DNA of 64,000 nt from UBA2882 sp045542735 (GCA_045542735.1 JAZQLQ010000026.1:124001-188000), one strand, 5' to 3'. Positions 41,838 through 51,393 are shown, counted from the stretch's first letter. The notes: generated from the sequence alone by a model not told the origin. Program-made: numbers and translations.

Positions 41838-42896
41838 TTGGCAAAAAATATCAAGATTTTTGTATGTACCCATAAAAAATTTGAGCCACCCAAAGACCCT
41901 ATTTATGTGCCTATCCATGTGGGTAAAAAGGGGAAGGCGGATTTGGGCTATGCCGGTGATGATACCGGTGATGAGATTTCAGATAAAAACTGCTATTACA
42001 GCGAGTTGACCGGGTTGTATTGGGCAGCAAAGAATTGTCCCGAGGCAGATATTAAAGGAAGCTGTCATTATCGCAGATATTTAATTAATGAGCAGGGAAA
42101 AGCATATACAGCGTCAGAGATCGAAGAGATTCTTGGAGAATACGATATCATGACTACCAAAACGTTATCCTTGCGCTCGGCCTATTATGATGGGTATAAA
42201 GAGAATCACAACATTGATGATCTTGCATTGACGGCAGAGGTGTTGAAGAGAAAATATCCTGCTTACTATGAGATATACGAGGAGTTGGTCTACAAAAACC
42301 AGACTTATTTCGGCAACATGATTATTTGCCGAGCTGAATTGTTTGATACCTATGTGGATTGGTTATTTGATATCTTCTTTGAGATGGAGCCCCGGATGGA
42401 TTTCTCCGGTTATGATGATTACCATAAGCGGGTCTTTGGTTTTATCTCCGAGTTTTTACTAAAGGTATACATCATCACCAACAATTTAAAAGTCCATGAA
42501 TCCGTTGTTGGTATGGTTGGTGAAAAGAAGGAAACCATAGAGGTGCGTAGCCACCTTGCAGAGTTGATTATGGAGAAGCGTTTGGAGGAAGCCAAGGCTT
42601 ATTTTATGGGCTTTGTACAAAAGCGTCCGGATATCCTCATGGAGGCAAGTGATATCAATGGAGAATTAAAGCTTGCCATGCAGATCATCAGCAGCTGTGA
42701 GCATGAATATACTATTTATGGCAGTAGTGTGTTGGACCGTATCAGTGACTATCGTCAGTTGGTTTCATATTTTGCCACAGTAAACCGGATTGCTACAGCA
42801 AAGAAGCTTCAGCAGATGACAGCAGAGGATGAAGACTGGATACGGCAGCAGGCGGTGTCCGATGTGGTAATGGAAATTGCGTCCTTGCTTTGTTAA
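41838..42896 (+). CDS. DUF4422 family protein (glycosyltransferase-like)
   Basis: The 352-aa protein opens with IKIFVCTHKKF and contains KNCYYSELTGLYWAAKN and CHYRRY, the hallmarks of DUF4422, a domain found in capsule or exopolysaccharide synthesis proteins and thought to be a glycosyltransferase. The C-terminal 100 residues are helical. The start is a TTG with AAGGAGAAA 7 bp upstream; no suitable ATG lies nearby. No other polysaccharide gene is adjacent. Confidence 0.78.
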   Translation: MAKNIKIFVCTHKKFEPPKDPIYVPIHVGKKGKADLGYAGDDTGDEISDKNCYYSELTGLYWAAKNCPEADIKGSCHYRRYLINEQGKAYTASEIEEILGEYDIMTTKTLSLRSAYYDGYKENHNIDDLALTAEVLKRKYPAYYEIYEELVYKNQTYFGNMIICRAELFDTYVDWLFDIFFEMEPRMDFSGYDDYHKRVFGFISEFLLKVYIITNNLKVHESVVGMVGEKKETIEVRSHLAELIMEKRLEEAKAYFMGFVQKRPDILMEASDINGELKLAMQIISSCEHEYTIYGSSVLDRISDYRQLVSYFATVNRIATAKKLQQMTAEDEDWIRQQAVSDVVMEIASLLC

Positions 42897-42947
42897 AAAA
42901 GATATTTTTTGTAAACGAAAAAATTGTAAAAATATACCGCATTTTTC

Positions 42948-42976
42948 TTGACAACTCATATAATGTTTTGTAAAAT
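42948..42976 (+). promoter_or_regulatory. Promoter of the tRNA-Phe/Gly/Gly cluster
   Basis: Consensus TTGACA (42948-42953), 17 bp, then TAAAAT (42971-42976), 17 bp before the first tRNA. It is among the strongest promoters in the window. Confidence 0.85.
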
Positions 42977-42993
42977 AGGCAAAGATGCGGCAA

Positions 42994-43066
<73 letters not shown>

Positions 43067-43070
43067 CTGC

Positions 43071-43141
43071 GCGGGTGTAGTTCAATGGTAGAACACCAGC
43101 CTTCCAAGCTGGATACGTGGGTTCGATTCCCATCACCCGCT
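43071..43141 (+). tRNA. tRNA-Gly (TCC)
   Basis: The arms GCGGGTG and CACCCGC pair, and the loop CTTCCAA gives TCC at 43103-43105. The discriminator is T, as is usual for tRNA-Gly. It lies 4 bp after tRNA-Phe. Confidence 0.95.
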
Positions 43142-43161
43142 TTTATATAAATATTTGACAT

Positions 43162-43233
43162 GCACGAGTGGCTCAGTGGTGGAGCATCGCCTTGCCAAGG
43201 CGAGGGCCGCGGGTTCGAATCCCGTCTCGTGCT
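43162..43233 (+). tRNA. tRNA-Gly (GCC)
   Basis: The arms GCACGAG and CTCGTGC pair, and the loop TTGCCAA gives GCC at 43194-43196. A T run follows directly and may end the tRNA transcript. Confidence 0.94.
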
Positions 43234-43268
43234 TTTTTTGTACCCATTTTTAAAGGAGGGGAATGAAT

Positions 43269-44150
43269 ATGAAGTGTCCAAATTGTGGCGCAGAGGTGGC
43301 TCCGAATTCTACTTGTGAATATTGCGGTACTTATGCAGAGGAGCCGCAAAGCAATGCTAAAGATTTTATCAATCAGCGGATGACTTCTGCCGGCAAAAGC
43401 ATTGTCCGCATGGTGTTGTTTGTAGTGATCTTTTTAATTGTTATTTTAATGATAGGATTATTCGGCTTTTCCAAGTTGGCTTATAAGGCGTTCTCAGACA
43501 GCTCCGATTATGAGTCATCTCATGGAAGTTTCACGACAGAAAGTGATACAGGAGATATATGCTCCCTGACCGATGCGGAAGGAATTGTAAGAAGTTATGC
43601 TTATAACGGGAATATGGATGTTGAGTATAACGGAGATATCTATGCAACGACGTTAAAAGATGAAGTTTTCTTGGAGTGGACAGAGGAAACAGGACGTAAT
43701 ATTACGGGTGTAGGCATAGAATTTACTACGGACGCAGATGGAAATATCACAGAGCTTGCGATGTTGTCAGCAACTTTTTATGTATTGGATAAGCAGAATG
43801 ATACTTATCTTATCTTGAGGGAAGGCGATGTGTTTGTTGCTACGTCAAATCCTTTGCTGGAAGAGGGATATTTTTATGAAGGATATTGTAATTATCCCGC
43901 GGTTAATGTCCATTCAGCGTACACGGCAGGTGTTACAGGGCAGTTGTTAATGGATCCTACCTGTGATGAAAAAAGAGAACTGTCCACAGCAGATTTTTAT
44001 ACGGATGAAGAAGTTACTGTTTGGCAGATCCGCATGGGAACAGAGTGGTATTATTGCTCTGAGGAGTTGTATGACTTTTGTGAGGAAGGAACACGGATAG
44101 AAGCGGATGTTTATAGGGTTTCCGATATGGAAATCATCTATATGGAATAG
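43269..44150 (+). CDS. Zinc-ribbon membrane protein of unknown function
   Basis: The 293-aa protein starts with a four-cysteine zinc ribbon (Cys3, Cys6, Cys16, Cys19: MKCPNCG ... CEYCG), followed by one membrane helix (about 43-65) and an extracytoplasmic domain of about 220 residues rich in acidic and aromatic residues. Such zinc-ribbon/TM proteins are frequent in Clostridia but their roles are unknown. The ATG at 43269 is preferred over 43263 because it stands 9 bp after AAAGGAGG. A strong terminator follows. Confidence 0.7.
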   Translation: MKCPNCGAEVAPNSTCEYCGTYAEEPQSNAKDFINQRMTSAGKSIVRMVLFVVIFLIVILMIGLFGFSKLAYKAFSDSSDYESSHGSFTTESDTGDICSLTDAEGIVRSYAYNGNMDVEYNGDIYATTLKDEVFLEWTEETGRNITGVGIEFTTDADGNITELAMLSATFYVLDKQNDTYLILREGDVFVATSNPLLEEGYFYEGYCNYPAVNVHSAYTAGVTGQLLMDPTCDEKRELSTADFYTDEEVTVWQIRMGTEWYYCSEELYDFCEEGTRIEADVYRVSDMEIIYME

Positions 44151-44160
44151 AATGTGAAAT

Positions 44161-44190
44161 AAAAAAATGCTCCAATCGGAGCATTTTTTT
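44161..44190. terminator. Bidirectional terminator between convergent genes
   Basis: AAAAAAATGCTCC and GGAGCATTTTTTT pair around AATC. A T run exists in both directions, so it ends both the zinc-ribbon gene and the minus-strand ABC-2 operon. The stop codon of the fusion gene begins inside it. Confidence 0.93.
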
Positions 44191-46957
44191 ATTCTTTCAG
44201 ACTGCCTAACACAATGCGGGAAATAATAGCTTTTGAGAAAATAGCATATACAATCATAGGCGGTATGGTAGTTAATAATAATAAAACATAAATAGTAGGA
44301 TCACCGGAGCTTCCTCTTGCACCTGCAAACATTTGCAGGTATGTGGAGATGGTTTTTGTTTCCGGTTCCCGTAATACCAAGCCGTGCATAAAAGAGTTAT
44401 TCCATGCGGTTACAAATGTAAATATGATTTGCAGTGCCAGTGCCGGTTTTATGGATGGCAGAATCAAGTGGTGAAAGATACCCAATTCACTGCAACCATC
44501 AAGGCGTGCTGCTTCTACAATGGATTTTAATGGAATGATCTTCAGATACATTCGCATAAAGTAAGCAACCGACGGTGTGGCAATAGCAGGTATGATTAAG
44601 GGAATCAGGGTGTTAACCAGTCCTAATCGCGTGATTAATATAAGGAATCCCACGGAGTAGGATATTTGTGAAAACATCATGGCAGCCACAATGACAGACC
44701 ACAGTTTTTTGCGTCCTCTAAATCGGAATAATTCAAAACCATAAGCGCACATACTACCGAAATAAGTTGCCAGAATACAGGAGCCGATAGCAATAATGAT
44801 AGAGTTTATTTCTGCACTGGTTAAACTGCAAGGCATATAACTAAGCATCAGTTGTAGAGAAGAAAAATTCTCTGCAAATGCGCCTTCAGGAAGCAAGGAC
44901 GGTCCACGGACTAAGCTATGGCTTGTGCGTGTGGCGTTAATGAATAAAAGGTATATAGGTAATACAGAAATAATGCATATACATACACATGCCGTAGTCC
45001 GGAAAATCTGTCGTCCTACATCCCGGGGATGTCTTTTGGCAAAGCGTAAACTGCTGATGGATGCCAGTTTCTTTTCCTGTATCCATTGTCTGATAAAAGG
45101 GCGATAGTCCTTCTTGGGTGGCACAGGTTGCCGTTGTATCTTACATATAAGTAGGGTATCAAACCGATGTAAGAGGGCAGCGGTTAAAATAGAGCATAGG
45201 AGTACTGCCAATACATAGAGTCCGGTTCCGGTAATGATATCCAGTTGTTCAATAAACAGATTATGTATGAGATACAATTCCAAGGAAATATTTCCCAAAA
45301 AGGATAGTACCGGATTTTGGAATCTGCATTTTAAGGAGATCAAAATCAGCAATATCACAAAGAAAAAGCTCATGCACAACTGGGGAATCAGGGTTATAAC
45401 TTTATCTCCGTAGCCATTGGAAAGAGCATCTTCTGTCCAATAACCATGGTGTAACAGCATATAGGCAGTGATTTGTCTGAAAACCAAAAATCCCACAGTA
45501 AAGAGGATGGTATAAATAGCATAATGCTTTTTCAGAAGGTCGAGAAACTGTTCTTCGTATTCGCCTACAATCAAGCCTAAGAAAAATAATAGCGTGGAGT
45601 TATACCACCATTCGCCCTGGAACCAAAACTCTCCATGACACAGAAGTAGACTGCCGGCAGTTAATGTAACCAGGAAAACAAACATGCACAACAGGGCAAT
45701 GCTACGTTTTTTAATAAAGCGGAACAGCAGATAAAAAACAATGTATAAAATAGCGATTTCCACAATGTACCACATGTGTGTGTTGCGCAAAATCCAGCCC
45801 GAAGCATAGCCTAAAAACATTTTTAAAGTATACTTTTTCCCACTTAATATATCAGTCAAGATAAAAATAAAAGTGCACACATAAAAAGGGATTAAAATCG
45901 TGGAAAAACGTTTTTTCCAAAAGCCTTTAAAGTAGTCCGGTTTTTGTCGCAGGCTGTGAAGCAGACCATAGCCGGAAAAAAAGAAGAAAGCAGCAACCAG
46001 ACAGACACCAAAGTCTTCCAATACAATGAAAATGCTTGCACTTTCCGCACCGATTGTCTGAACCAAGTGGTGTAAGACAATTAAGACTGCAAAAAAGCCC
46101 AGTAAGGACTTGGACTGTGCCAGGCCTAGAGGCGCTTTTTGCCAGGCCCCGTAAACTTCACTCTCATCTAAAAGGCCTTTCTCCAGCAATCGGCGTTCTT
46201 TGGCGTTGGGGATATAATCCGAATCTTTTATTTTCATACCGCAAAGTAAAATATAAACAAGAGGTAGAATCAAGATCCAAATGGAGAAGGTAAATCCGCT
46301 TAAAGTGGATAGTTTGGTGGGAGTCTCCTTCTTAATGTTTTTGGTAGCGTCACCAAGGGTAACACTTTTAATGATAGGCAACATTTTTGCATCCAATGCA
46401 TTGACTTCGTCTGCAATGGTTATCGGCTGCGAGGAAAGATAGTAGCAACAAAACTCGATACACTTGCCTTCAGATACGGTTGTATAGCGGGTAACCACAT
46501 TATATTCTGCATGACTGAAGGCGGCTCTTTCATAGGTGCTCTTGGTAAAAGTAAATCCGCCTGTTTTCAACGTTTCCTCCGTAGCTTCAGATATAGTGGG
46601 ATATTGAATATCCGTAAAGTTATGCAGTGACATATCTTCTGCATCATGAACAGCAATTTCTACATAGTAATCCCATTCAGGATTGGTAATCAATATAGAA
46701 ATATTCTGTTCTTTCATATACCGGCTAAAACCTTGTTTTGTATCGCTAAAAAAGCGTGACCAGGCACGGGGGCTTTCAAAAGAGATATTACCTTTTTCCA
46801 GATATGTAACTGCTCCCTGACGGGTAGTAACCGTATGTCCCATGTCCGACAGTTCTTCTTTTCCATCCTTTGAATGTCCGGTCAACATGATAGACAAAAC
46901 AGATATAACCAAAATGACAAGGATAGTGGATATATTCCATTTAATAGGCGTTTTCAT
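44189..46957 (-). CDS. Fusion of an acyltransferase-3 membrane domain with a MalG-type ABC permease domain
   Basis: The 922-aa protein has four parts. Residues 1-27: a signal anchor. About 28-215: an extracytoplasmic domain. About 225-600: a helix and an acyltransferase-3 domain, with LLGFFAVLIVLHHLVQ and the SGYGLL loop. About 650-922: a complete MalG/binding-protein-dependent permease with LLPEGAFAENFS, NSIIIAIGSC, FRFRGRKKLW and the ATPase-contact loop EAARLDG at 815. No stop or frame change lies between the halves. It is the last gene of the minus-strand operon, 33 bp after a permease gene. The two halves belong to families not normally joined, so whether both are active is unknown. Confidence 0.8.
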   Translation of the reverse strand: MKTPIKWNISTILVILVISVLSIMLTGHSKDGKEELSDMGHTVTTRQGAVTYLEKGNISFESPRAWSRFFSDTKQGFSRYMKEQNISILITNPEWDYYVEIAVHDAEDMSLHNFTDIQYPTISEATEETLKTGGFTFTKSTYERAAFSHAEYNVVTRYTTVSEGKCIEFCCYYLSSQPITIADEVNALDAKMLPIIKSVTLGDATKNIKKETPTKLSTLSGFTFSIWILILPLVYILLCGMKIKDSDYIPNAKERRLLEKGLLDESEVYGAWQKAPLGLAQSKSLLGFFAVLIVLHHLVQTIGAESASIFIVLEDFGVCLVAAFFFFSGYGLLHSLRQKPDYFKGFWKKRFSTILIPFYVCTFIFILTDILSGKKYTLKMFLGYASGWILRNTHMWYIVEIAILYIVFYLLFRFIKKRSIALLCMFVFLVTLTAGSLLLCHGEFWFQGEWWYNSTLLFFLGLIVGEYEEQFLDLLKKHYAIYTILFTVGFLVFRQITAYMLLHHGYWTEDALSNGYGDKVITLIPQLCMSFFFVILLILISLKCRFQNPVLSFLGNISLELYLIHNLFIEQLDIITGTGLYVLAVLLCSILTAALLHRFDTLLICKIQRQPVPPKKDYRPFIRQWIQEKKLASISSLRFAKRHPRDVGRQIFRTTACVCICIISVLPIYLLFINATRTSHSLVRGPSLLPEGAFAENFSSLQLMLSYMPCSLTSAEINSIIIAIGSCILATYFGSMCAYGFELFRFRGRKKLWSVIVAAMMFSQISYSVGFLILITRLGLVNTLIPLIIPAIATPSVAYFMRMYLKIIPLKSIVEAARLDGCSELGIFHHLILPSIKPALALQIIFTFVTAWNNSFMHGLVLREPETKTISTYLQMFAGARGSSGDPTIYVLLLLTTIPPMIVYAIFSKAIISRIVLGSLKE

Positions 46958-46990
46958 GCGTGATATTCCTTCTTATCGTATATCAAAGAT

Positions 46991-48013
46991 TTATAGCAAA
47001 TATATTCCAACCGGCAATAGGTAGGATATAAAACCCAGCGTGGGAACATAATCACCGATATTCCAAAAAATCGGGCAGAAAATCAGATGGATAATTAAAA
47101 TCGTTAGCTGCCACGCATAAAAGGTTAGTTCATTTTTGAGAATACGACTGAGGAGTATTCCCCAAATACTGTTTAGTAACAGGAGCAGAAGCATTAGCAA
47201 AAGTTCCCGGATAAAGCCACGGGAATATCCCGATAGAAAGATAAGGATAAGGCCGGTAGCTGCCACAGGTAAACCTGCGGATATAATATAAATCCATACA
47301 AATAAGCCCTTTTTGCCATAGGGTAAGGCTTTTTGTATCTGATAAATGTCTTTTTCAAAGTGAATGCCGGAAGCTAAAAGCATGGAAAAAAACACGAATA
47401 AGCTAATGGTCCCTTGGATGGGATATACTGATTTTGTACTTGGGGCGGAGGGTGTTTGGACATATTCTTTTTCTATCTCAAGAAATAATTGACCATTTGT
47501 ATAGGCGTTGTTGGTAGCCAGTAATGTTTCCATGCGCTCCGGGTCGTGATTTCCATAGATTTCTTCTTCGGTGTTTTGTAAAAGCCATTCACTGTAAACA
47601 ACATACATAGCTGCAAACAGTTTTTCTTTTGCCACCTCGGATTTGGTAGAAAAAGGAGAAACATAACAGGTCACAACCTTATCCCAATGGTTTTTTTCAA
47701 TAGAGGCATCAAAATCTGAGGACAGTACAAAACCACATTCGGCACTACCGTTTTCAACAGACTGTACGATTTCTGTTTCTGTAGAAACTTCCATAAACTG
47801 TAAGGAATCATTTTGCTGTAGGCGTGTGTGGATCGTATCACCGTGTATGGAATCATTGTAACAAATATAAACTGTAGTGTTACTGCCATCAGGGATTTTC
47901 ACGGACCATAGAATTGGAATAATCACTATCATGGCCAATAATAGTAGTAGCGTGCCGCGTTTTTTCATATGAAGTTTTAGTGAAAGACAAAACCAGTTTA
48001 AATATTTTTCCAT
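46991..48013 (-). CDS. ABC-2 type permease (second of two)
   Basis: The 340-aa protein has an N-terminal helix (about 20-36), a large extracytoplasmic domain with a YICYNDSIHGD strand and an NHDPER segment, then five or six C-terminal helices, the arrangement of ABC-2/YhgE-like export permeases. The ATG at 48013 is chosen because the longer reading to 48034 starts within the previous gene without benefit. It overlaps the first permease gene by 16 bp, so both subunits are made together. The exported substrate is unknown. Confidence 0.75.
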   Translation of the reverse strand: MEKYLNWFCLSLKLHMKKRGTLLLLLAMIVIIPILWSVKIPDGSNTTVYICYNDSIHGDTIHTRLQQNDSLQFMEVSTETEIVQSVENGSAECGFVLSSDFDASIEKNHWDKVVTCYVSPFSTKSEVAKEKLFAAMYVVYSEWLLQNTEEEIYGNHDPERMETLLATNNAYTNGQLFLEIEKEYVQTPSAPSTKSVYPIQGTISLFVFFSMLLASGIHFEKDIYQIQKALPYGKKGLFVWIYIISAGLPVAATGLILIFLSGYSRGFIRELLLMLLLLLLNSIWGILLSRILKNELTFYAWQLTILIIHLIFCPIFWNIGDYVPTLGFISYLLPVGIYLL

Positions 48014-49203
48014 GAAAGATATACTCCAAGGCAAACTTCTATCATCATCCAGATGATGACGGGAAGTAAGCAGGTGATATTAATAGTATCAAAAAACGCT
48101 TGTTGCATTAACATTCCCCATCCGTAGGATGGAAGGAATTGTCCGATGATAGTCACCCCTTGAGGTAAATATGCGCGGGGCACAATAATGCCTGAGCTTA
48201 ATAAAAACAGCAAGTTTGTAATGAGCAAAAGAAGAGTTCCTTGTTTGCCGTCTTTTGCCAAGGTATATACAAAATAAAAATGACAACTCAATGCCAGTGC
48301 CAAAATGCCGATCCCAATAAAGGCAGTATTTTGAAACCATAGAAAATAAGTGCTTGTCTTGGAAGATAACAGAGTAGCTATCCAATAAAGTAAGCAACCA
48401 CTGACAAAAAGAATCAGGAACATATTTATTATTTTGGTTACAGCAATCAACGTCTCGTGGATACCGGCAGCATGCAATTTCTTTTTTAACGCAAATTCAC
48501 GGCTGTGAAATAAATAGCTGAAATGGGTGCCGCTCATAAGAAGGACCAGTAGGAAGAAGGCAAGATAATAAAATTGCACTTCGTTCATGGTGCCCATGGG
48601 AGATATGACGTATTCGTCATAGGTATCCATGCGGTCCAATGCCTGATAGGCATATTTTACAGCCAGGAAATTTAACAGTTTGCTGCGGCTCATGGAAATA
48701 TCATAGCCTGAGGCAACATGGTCAGAGGATAAGACACCGGATTCTGCAATCTGCAATAGGTTCACGCCGCTTTCCAAAAGCTCACCGAATATACGGACTC
48801 CCGCACTTTCATTTTCGGGCAGGATTATGGTAGCGGTGGTATGTTCCATGTAGTTTAAATCCTGATATAAAGTTGCAGGTAGTATTAATACTACCTGCCA
48901 CTCTTCTGTTTCCATCATTTTCCTGGCTTCGGATTCAGTTACATATTGAAAATTGCAGATACTCTCTACGCTATCCATAGTGGATACATAGGTAGCAGCA
49001 ACCTTCATTAATCCTTCGTCTTCCGGTAAAACCACACCAACTTCCATAACAGGAAATGCCTTGGTCTGTAAGATTACATGGCAAACCAAAGTCACAAGAC
49101 CTGTCAGGGCAAGAATTGCACAGGCAAAACCCATTAGGGTTTTGCTTAAAGCAATCAGGCTTCGCTTGGCTTCCAGACGAAAATAATTAAAAAACATTTT
49201 CAT
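47998..49203 (-). CDS. ABC-2 type permease (first of two)
   Basis: The 401-aa protein shows the same plan as its neighbour: one N-terminal helix (about 20-45), a large extracytoplasmic domain (about 50-210) and about six C-terminal helices, as in ABC-2 permeases of YhgE/YhaP type. The charged end LSWKNI is cytoplasmic. It lies 15 bp after the FDPMTG-repeat gene and overlaps the next permease gene by 16 bp. With the ATPase at 50697-51365 the two permeases would make a complete exporter. Confidence 0.78.
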   Translation of the reverse strand: MKMFFNYFRLEAKRSLIALSKTLMGFACAILALTGLVTLVCHVILQTKAFPVMEVGVVLPEDEGLMKVAATYVSTMDSVESICNFQYVTESEARKMMETEEWQVVLILPATLYQDLNYMEHTTATIILPENESAGVRIFGELLESGVNLLQIAESGVLSSDHVASGYDISMSRSKLLNFLAVKYAYQALDRMDTYDEYVISPMGTMNEVQFYYLAFFLLVLLMSGTHFSYLFHSREFALKKKLHAAGIHETLIAVTKIINMFLILFVSGCLLYWIATLLSSKTSTYFLWFQNTAFIGIGILALALSCHFYFVYTLAKDGKQGTLLLLITNLLFLLSSGIIVPRAYLPQGVTIIGQFLPSYGWGMLMQQAFFDTINITCLLPVIIWMMIEVCLGVYLSWKNI

Positions 49204-49218
49204 ATATACAATTCCTAA

Positions 49219-50676
49219 TTAATAAAATAACCAGCTATAGTCCTCGGCAAAGTCATATAAATCTTCGCCAAGTTCATCTTCAACCAAGTCTTCCAAATCA
49301 GACTCAGATGCGGTACTAAAGTCAAATTCTTCGCCGGACATCTTGTCAAGTTTTACACCTTTTTGGATGGTTAATTCCATTTCCATACCAACACCGTCAA
49401 AAGTGATATCCTCAGCAAACAAAGTGATTTTTCCGTTTTTGGAGGTGATATTTGCATCTGCAATTTCATATTCATAGTATCCGTCGCAGATATAGCATTC
49501 AAAGTCGCCGGATTTGGTATCATACTCATAGGAGAAGTATTCTTCACCTTCTACAGAAAGTGCTCTTTCTTCTGTAGTACCATTGGTTTCACCTTCAATT
49601 TCAATGACTTCATCACCGTCAAATGCAATTACCATGTTCTGAGCTCTGTAATCGCCACCTTCGAAGAGGATTTCCATATCAGAACCATCAACATCCAAAA
49701 TAATTGCAGCTAACTCTTTTTTGTAGAGATAGAAGGTCACTTCCACATCATCCATACCTTCATATGCATAAGCAAATTCATCTATCATGTCATCAACGAT
49801 ATCTTCGTAATCCTCGCCCAAGTATGCGATGTAGAAATCTGCATAAGCGTCACAGAGTTCTTCCATAAAATCTTCGTCAATGGTGGTTGTATAACCCTTA
49901 CATTTTACATCTTTGCCATCGATTTCAAATTCTTCTTTGTCTGCTTTTTCAAATTCCAAGCTATAAATGATATCTTCCAGTGCTTTTAATTCTTTTTTGG
50001 GAAGATCAGGATCCTGGTCCATGGTGTAGAGGGTCTCCAAAGAACTATTCAATAATTCAATATCATCATTGGAAAGGTCCTCAAACAGATATCCATCAGG
50101 CTCTTCGGTATAGTTGTATGTAAATACCATATCGGATAAAGCAGGAATCTGTGCTTTAACCTGGCTATCTGTTAATGCGGCTGTTGCTTCTAAGGAAGGA
50201 GCGCCACTGATATCAAGAATCAGATTTAACTGTTTTTCTTTTTTACCATTACGGTATTCTACAGTAACATCGTCGCCTTCAATATTCATTCTGGCAGAAA
50301 TGGTGCTTTCACCGAGACACATCTCGGATGCGTCTACCATGATATTACCCAATTCACCGCCGGCACCTTTAAAGGTATTGGCTGCAGCCACACCGATTTG
50401 GTTGATGGGTTTTGCAAAAATACCGCTTACAATTAAAATGGCAACAACGGCAACAATTACCAAAACACCGCCACCAATGGCTACCGGTAATACCCAGTTT
50501 TTCTTTGCGGGAGGTACGGGCTGTCCGGGCTGGACAGGAGTTGCTCCGATAGGCTGTCCGGTCATAGGATCAAATCCCATGGGCTCGGATGCAGGTGTAG
50601 CTTCCGTCTGCTGAATAGGTTGTCCCGTCATGGGATCAAAGTTTAAAGGTTCCCCGGTCATAGGATCAAAATTCAT
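49219..50676 (-). CDS. Membrane protein with N-terminal FDPMTG repeats
   Basis: The 485-aa protein begins with three copies of FDPMTGxP[IL] (about residues 3-10, 13-20 and 33-40) in a Pro/Gln-rich cytoplasmic region, then one helix (about 63-87) and an acidic extracytoplasmic domain of about 400 residues that resembles an elongated beta-rich fold. No catalytic motif is seen. The position between the ATPase and permease genes, 15-20 bp from each, suggests an accessory part of the exporter, possibly a substrate-receiving or scaffold subunit. AAAGGAGAA precedes the ATG. Confidence 0.72.
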   Translation of the reverse strand: MNFDPMTGEPLNFDPMTGQPIQQTEATPASEPMGFDPMTGQPIGATPVQPGQPVPPAKKNWVLPVAIGGGVLVIVAVVAILIVSGIFAKPINQIGVAAANTFKGAGGELGNIMVDASEMCLGESTISARMNIEGDDVTVEYRNGKKEKQLNLILDISGAPSLEATAALTDSQVKAQIPALSDMVFTYNYTEEPDGYLFEDLSNDDIELLNSSLETLYTMDQDPDLPKKELKALEDIIYSLEFEKADKEEFEIDGKDVKCKGYTTTIDEDFMEELCDAYADFYIAYLGEDYEDIVDDMIDEFAYAYEGMDDVEVTFYLYKKELAAIILDVDGSDMEILFEGGDYRAQNMVIAFDGDEVIEIEGETNGTTEERALSVEGEEYFSYEYDTKSGDFECYICDGYYEYEIADANITSKNGKITLFAEDITFDGVGMEMELTIQKGVKLDKMSGEEFDFSTASESDLEDLVEDELGEDLYDFAEDYSWLFY

Positions 50677-50696
50677 AATACATTCTCCTTTGTTTC

Positions 50697-51365
50697 TTAA
50701 TTTTCTTTATATAACGCAGCAAGAAAAGTCTTGCTTATGTCCGTTTTGTTGATTTCACGGATAATACCGTCTTCCATCAGAAGGCATCTGTCAGAGTCGG
50801 CGATTTCATCCATGTCGTGCGTTATGAGTACCACAATCCCCTGTTTTTGACGATGTTCATTGAGGATGCGTTGGATGACTTCTTTGTGGTAAAAATCCAA
50901 CGCAGTGGTAGGCTCGTCCAATAATAAAACAGGTGGTCTGTTCATATAGGCACATGCCAGAGACAGCCTGCGCTTCATGCCGCCGGAAAGCTGTGCAACG
51001 GGTTTAGTCAGGATGTCTTTTAGTTCAAAATCTTCAAGCAATTCTCCGGATATTTGAGAAGAGGAAGTGTTCCATAGCTTCAAGTTATCCCGGACGCTTA
51101 ACTGCTCCATCAGAGGATTTTCCTGGGGCAAATAACCGCAATATGTTTGAAATACCTTGGAATGGCCCGTTGCCTCTTTGCCATAATAGGAAAGTGTACC
51201 TGAGTCCGGTTTCAGACAACCTGCCATGATCTGCAGGAGGGTGGATTTACCACAGCCGTTCCGGCCGATAATAGCAACGGTTTCTCCACTTGCAATTTCT
51301 AATGAGATATCTTTTAATACTTGGTTTTTGCCGTATTTTTTGGTGATGTTGTCAAGTTTAATCAT
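50697..51365 (-). CDS. ABC transporter ATP-binding protein (ABC-2 export type)
   Basis: The 222-aa ATPase is complete: Walker A IGRNGCGKST, Q-loop LPQENPLM, signature LSGGMKRRLSL, Walker B LLLDEPTTALD and the switch His in VLITHDMDE. The KRR signature variant and length fit the CcmA/ABC-2 exporter branch. It is the first gene of the five-gene minus-strand operon. The ATG at 51365 has only a weak Shine-Dalgarno. Confidence 0.9.
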   Translation of the reverse strand: MIKLDNITKKYGKNQVLKDISLEIASGETVAIIGRNGCGKSTLLQIMAGCLKPDSGTLSYYGKEATGHSKVFQTYCGYLPQENPLMEQLSVRDNLKLWNTSSSQISGELLEDFELKDILTKPVAQLSGGMKRRLSLACAYMNRPPVLLLDEPTTALDFYHKEVIQRILNEHRQKQGIVVLITHDMDEIADSDRCLLMEDGIIREINKTDISKTFLAALYKEN

Positions 51366-51393
51366 AATATAGTCCGATGATTGAATATAAAAC

